From: Stichopus chloronotus
Lineage: Eukaryota > Echinodermata > Holothuroidea > Aspidochirotida > Stichopodidae
Assembly (NCBI GenBank): GCA_021234535.1
Contig: CM037850.1
Location: 13,740,114 to 13,804,113 of the forward strand
Reading direction: 5' to 3'
Length of the DNA stretch: 64,000 nucleotides
Position numbers and translations under genes: made by a program. Within the stretch, counting starts at the first letter, position 1. Every line of letters starts with the position of its first letter. The notes beneath the pieces were generated by a model. That model had not been told where the DNA came from. It searched no databases and saw only the letters and a program-made list of their open reading frames with translations. Positions 59,886-64,000 of the stretch are shown here, piece after piece.

Positions 59886-60770
59886 TTTTAGGTCACCCGA
59901 GGCCAAACTGTAAAAACCTTGTAAACAAAATATCTCCAGAAGGGTAACCATGACTGATGTAATACTAGGTGTGTGGGTTGGTAATAATGAGCAGAAGATC
60001 CGTATTGTTTTTGGTCGAGGTCAAAGGCAATTTGAGGTCACCAGAAGTCAACCTGTAAAAACCTTGTAAACACGATATCTCCAGAAGGGTAACTGTGACT
60101 GATGTCATACTTGGTGTGTGGATTGGTCACATTGAGTAGGTTATCCCTATTGCTTTTGGTGGAAGTCAAATGTCATTTTAGGTTAAAAAAAAAAGGTCAT
60201 TTTGGGTTAAAGGCTTATTAATGTGGTGTTTCAAGAAACATAACTGTAGTTAATCTCATACATGTCATGTGGATAATTCATGTTTGTTATAATATAACCA
60301 TGAAGCAAGGAATCACAAAGCCTTTTGACTTTCTGGTTTAGCTTGCTGTAGGTCCAGCGTGATGTCTTGATGAACTGACATTGTCCAAATCCGTCTCAAA
60401 ATCATCACTGTAATATGTGTGCAGTAGTAATATTTTGCTGAGTGTCCGAACTTTAAGATCAAGGGCCCGGGGTTTCTCCCCCCCCCCCTCCCCGCTCCAC
60501 AACGTTAGTCAGAAAATCTGACACACCAGTTGATTTTTTTGATTCCTCAATCTTTATGACTGGTGCCGGTACGCAGCTGGAACGCCCAGCCAATCCGAAT
60601 CTTTAACCTTCACCTCCCCCCCCCCCCCCTTCTTCTGCCAAATGTAGCTGCGACCCTTGCGAGGATCAGTATATGTACAACTGCATTAAGTCTTTCTTTA
60701 TACGAAAGTAACATTCTTGACATAAGGTGTGTGTGAGTGGGGGGTCTTCAATTTGTGTTTTCTCCTCAAG

Positions 60771-60916
60771 ACAAACAACTTGTGCCTTGACATTTGACAC
60801 TCATTCCGATCCACTTCTGAGATTTAATCTGGTCTCTAAACTTCCTGCCGACCCACTAATTGAGGTTGACTCTTCTTATTTACAATCAATGTTTGGATAC
60901 CCACAGGCAAATAATG
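60771..60916 (+). CDS. Candidate internal exon
   Basis: Preceded by a pyrimidine tract ending ctcctcaag and followed by AATG/gtatag. Open for 48 codons in the phase-2 frame, encoding CALTFDTHSDPLLRF and VDSSYLQSMFGYPQ. Residue use looks protein-like. It does not join in phase to the exon at 58158, so another exon would be needed between. Family not recognised. Confidence 0.3.
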
Positions 60917-61744
60917 GTATAGATGGGTGTGATACAACAACGACGTGAAGAAAAGGTCTTTATAAAATAAAAAAAGAACATACGCACATACGCATACTCT
61001 GGAAAAAAAAAATGAAATTTAAGAGAAGAGAGGAAGAGTAGAGTACTTGAGTTTTATCTATGTAAATGGGTTTAAGGTGTAGGTGGGCAGGTATCCGTAA
61101 GTGGGAGCGTACTAATGAAAAAGTCCATCTTTGTTTCTTGATCCAATGTGTGTAACTGAAGTGAATCATAAACTGCGAATCTGTGAGGGTGCCATCTTTT
61201 CATTCTATGACTCCAGTACATTTTTGTCACTACTGGAGAGGTAGTTCTTTTTATCTAGGAATATTTGAGCCAGCAATATCACGCCAAATAATCAATTTCT
61301 TCAAAACCAGTTCTTCAGTCGCTACCATGCAGTCTCATACAGGCTTTAGTTTAGAGGAATTCGAAATGATACTATATACATTGTCCATCCATGTCCGATT
61401 CGTATTTTTGTTGACTGTATTTAATCTTTACTTCAGTCTACACACCTACACGGTATATTCCTTATAGTCTTCAGTACTCACAAGTAAGTTCATCTTGTTA
61501 AGTGAAGAAATATCGCATCGCCTACGATATATCGGAAGAGAAAGCAACATCGATTAAGAAAGTTATTTCTCATATAGGCTGACTATTTGAAAAATTGAAA
61601 TTCTGCTGATATTAATATTATTCATTTTCCGAAAACTCAAGATGCTTGGCCTTTATATTTTTTATAGTTTGTTTTAGCGGTGATAATAATTTTCTATCAT
61701 CCTGTCAGTAAATTGTTGAATCCAACATATACTGACAGGATATA

Positions 61745-61800
61745 TATCATAGGAGTCCATCTCTTGACGTCACAAATTTGCATACTTAGCCAATGTTAAA
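61745..61800 (+). repeat. Dispersed repeat family 3, short copy
   Basis: tatcataggag.ccatctc, then acgtcacaaatttgcatact and tagccaatgtt, shared with about 62415-62470. Confidence 0.75.
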
Positions 61801-62084
61801 AACAAAAATAATTTGCTGACCGGGAGATACTAACATAAAAATAACCATGCATTACTTCCTTGGTTACCCGCACGATATCTGCACATAATGATGGCAATGA
61901 CACTCATTTTCATGGGGGGGGGGTATACCTTTCGTCCTCCACACCAAAAATCGAATCCCTTGCTCTGCAGCCCTTTATTTAGCATTTAAAGAATTCTATC
62001 TTATATTGTCGTGTTTGTACCTTCTTTTGACTTCGTTCTATAGACGATTTCTTTAAAGGTTGTGTAACATGCTTCTAGAAAAGG

Positions 62085-62600
62085 GCTCCCTTCATTCAGA
62101 AGCTGCAAACTAAAACTCTGAGTGAAAATCCGCTGGAATTTTGTTCATACCTTTTACCGATTTTGAGATGTGACTTTTCAAAGTATGAGAAAAATGCAAA
62201 ACAGATGATATGGAGTTTTGCACAGTGTCAGTATTTATTTTGTTAAGCCTATAGGCCTATATATTGCCTCTTAATTACTTTATTACTGAGTTGAACATTG
62301 GTAAGTGATATTTTTGAAGGAGAAAATACATGCTTCTAAAGTGTGAAGTCCTCCAAGCGTATGCAATTTTCAAACTTCCTTGAAATAAACGTTACAAAGA
62401 CAAATATTAACAGAAGATATATCATAGGAGCCCATCTCCTACGTCACAAATTTGCATACTTAGCCAATGTTTATTCATGATACAGCTGTGAGACAATAAT
62501 TTGCCTGTTGATTGATCAATCGTTGACCGTTTTTAATGGAATTTGTAGCCATTTTTAATATTATCAATGCTGAATGCACCCAATGCTTCAAACTGTTATT
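62085..62600 (+). repeat. Dispersed repeat family 3, copy b
   Basis: Aligns with about 26330-26800: gagttttgcacagtgt, cattggtaagtgatat, atttgcatacttagccaa, tattcatgat and a shared end near gttattttcatgtcac. Confidence 0.75.
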
Positions 62601-63354
62601 TTCATGTCACGCGACCATTAACTTCCGCTAGACACATTCAAGAATAACGCCGTTTCACATTCTGCTGCTCAAATGAAAAGCCGAGGAGAGTTGAAAGTCA
62701 CTAATATTCAAATCACTGTATTATTTCTCTTTTCGTGGATACTTTCCTCTCTCTTTACTAGTTTCTTTTTTATTATTTTTTTTCCAATCAATTTACACGT
62801 TGAAGGCATAAAACGTAATGGAGCACAACCATTGTAATAGTTAAAGGTGCATCATACCTAGAGTGAGGGCGTTCTTACTTTAAAGATTCGTGATAAATTT
62901 ATTGGAAACTTTTCAGTCTCTCTCTCTCTCTCTCTGTGCGTACTCGGCTATATATTCTTGCATATTGTTTATCCATGTATACTTCAGAAGAATCATCAAC
63001 TCCTAATGTCCCATTTCAGTCAGGTCACTTTGTGTATTATCCAATGGACAAAACACAGTCAATTTAGGATAAAAATTTCCGACGGGTGAAAGCAACAAAA
63101 AAAAAAACGTAAATTGACATGTGTTCTGTTGTCTGCTCTCTCACACAAAACAATGGTGGTACTTTGTCTATCGTGCACGAACATTGTCCACATGTTGTGA
63201 ATCTTGTTTACCTCTATACTCAGGTTTTGTTTTCAATTAAAAGTTCGGTTATTTACAAACCCAAATTTTCTTTTGTTTATGTTTTTTGTATCAAGATCTC
63301 GTTTTCTCTTGTACAAACTTGTACGTATGTCATATTTGGTAAATGGATGTACCT

Positions 63355-63560
63355 TATTGAGTGCAAGAAGTCTATCGTTGTCGGTTTAGGTCAAAGGTCG
63401 TTTGGGGTAGACAGGGATCAAGTAGTGAAAACTTGTAAACAAGATGTCTCAAGAATGGAAGCTTGTACAGATTTGAAGTTTGGTATTAGAAGTATTGAGT
63501 ACAAATTGCCTATTGTTTTTTGATGGACATAGGTCATTTGAGGTCAACAGGGGCCAAGCC
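63355..63560 (+). repeat. Isolated diverged unit of the 59.4-60.3 kb element
   Basis: Contains taggtcaaaggtcg, acttgtaaacaagatgtctc, ctattgtttttt and aggtcatttgaggtcaac in the same order as the tandem units. Confidence 0.7.
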
Positions 63561-63880
63561 AAGATGGATACCTACAGCATAAGTCATCAATTTAGGTCAG
63601 CACATGTCATTGTATCTCAATTTTGATATTATAAATTATTGTAATATTACAATAACCAAGCGTAACACTATTACTCACCTTATGCAATATGTTAGATTCA
63701 TAAAAAAAAATCCAGGCCACGAAATCCTCGAAACCACAATGCGTTTGTGCGCTCTGGTTTTACACATTTCGGTGAGATATACTTCCACAAATCTTCAGAC
63801 ATTTTCCGTGAAATTTTACTGAATTTTATGGCGGGGGGGGGGGGCATTGTCTGGCGATTTGTTCTTACGCCTATCGGCAG

Positions 63881-63923
63881 GCAGTGATGCAACAGTGTGC
63901 TTGTAATCCTGGCTACCAATCAG
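63881..63923 (+). CDS. Candidate exon fragment with EGF-like ending
   Basis: Acceptor-like atcggcag and a perfect donor TCAG/gtaagta. The frame AVMQQCACNPGYQS has the CxCxxGY spacing seen at the end of EGF modules, and the exon leaves in phase 1 as EGF exons usually do. It is very short and the acceptor is not certain. Confidence 0.2.
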
Positions 63924-64000
63924 GTAAGTATACCGTTTGTGGTGTACAGTTGGAGGGTGAATGTCAAACTATCCACCTTTGAATGTTCAAGCAAAGATTT

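Larger units (their letters stand above)
59386..60314. mobile_element. Inverted-repeat-bounded element with five 145-bp tandem units
   Basis: The left end GATTCCTTGCC is inverted at the right end as GCAAGGAATC (60305-60314); the left end is itself palindromic to about 59415. A TG microsatellite follows. Five units then start tgtaaac at 59484, 59629, 59774, 59920 and 60065. Each has gatatctc.agaagg, ctattg.ttttgg and aggtcaaagg. Related sequence recurs at 63355-63560. No coding capacity, no clear target duplication. Confidence 0.75.

Noticed and set aside
63119..63523. 134-codon plus-strand frame
   Set aside because: Its second half lies in a copy of the DR1-bearing dispersed repeat, and there is no splice support.

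Overview
This is metazoan nuclear DNA: spliced genes with long introns, AT-rich intergenic sequence, many diverged dispersed repeats, minisatellites and poly(C)/poly(G) tracts. The gene content and repeat style suggest a marine invertebrate deuterostome (echinoderm, hemichordate or similar). That placement is an inference; nothing here fixes the species.

The main gene, INCENP, is on the minus strand. Its sixteen coding exons run from 40083 down to 20512 and encode the inner centromere protein, the scaffold of the chromosomal passenger complex (Aurora B, Survivin, Borealin). All parts are visible: the N-terminal centromere-targeting helix, a long disordered basic/acidic middle in one 1.7-kb exon, the SFIKRNTPL segment, a long charged single-helix domain spread over six exons, and the C-terminal IN-box ending in the TSS motif. 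Fifteen splice junctions agree in phase. Two exons each carry one extra base in an A/T homopolymer that breaks the frame. Without those two bases the product is 1177 residues.

A second, small plus-strand gene (8363-10037, three exons, 180 aa) is assembled from phase-compatible exons. I do not recognise its product. Weaker single-exon candidates are at 838-999 (minus), 58158-58200, 60771-60916 and 63881-63923 (plus).

Layout: 1-8.3 kb is intergenic with a hAT-like element (about 3948-4955) and a 54-bp minisatellite (5941-6260). 8.3-10.1 kb holds the small gene. 10.1-20.4 kb shows no confident gene. 20.4-40.1 kb is INCENP, with two large intronic tandem arrays (24.8-25.1 and 26.9-27.7 kb). 40.1-43.6 kb is the presumed INCENP 5' region, with a foldback element at 42.72-42.97 kb. 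43.6-58.1 kb is repeat-dominated: inverted dispersed repeats, a probable CR1-like LINE tail, a GAGTC-rich element, a terminal-inverted-repeat MITE and a TTAA-flanked piggyBac-type MITE. 58.1-64 kb has candidate exons and an inverted-repeat-bounded element holding five 145-bp tandem units, several with a DR1 nuclear-receptor motif.

No tRNA, rRNA, CRISPR array or prokaryotic operon was found. The two genes show no functional link to each other.
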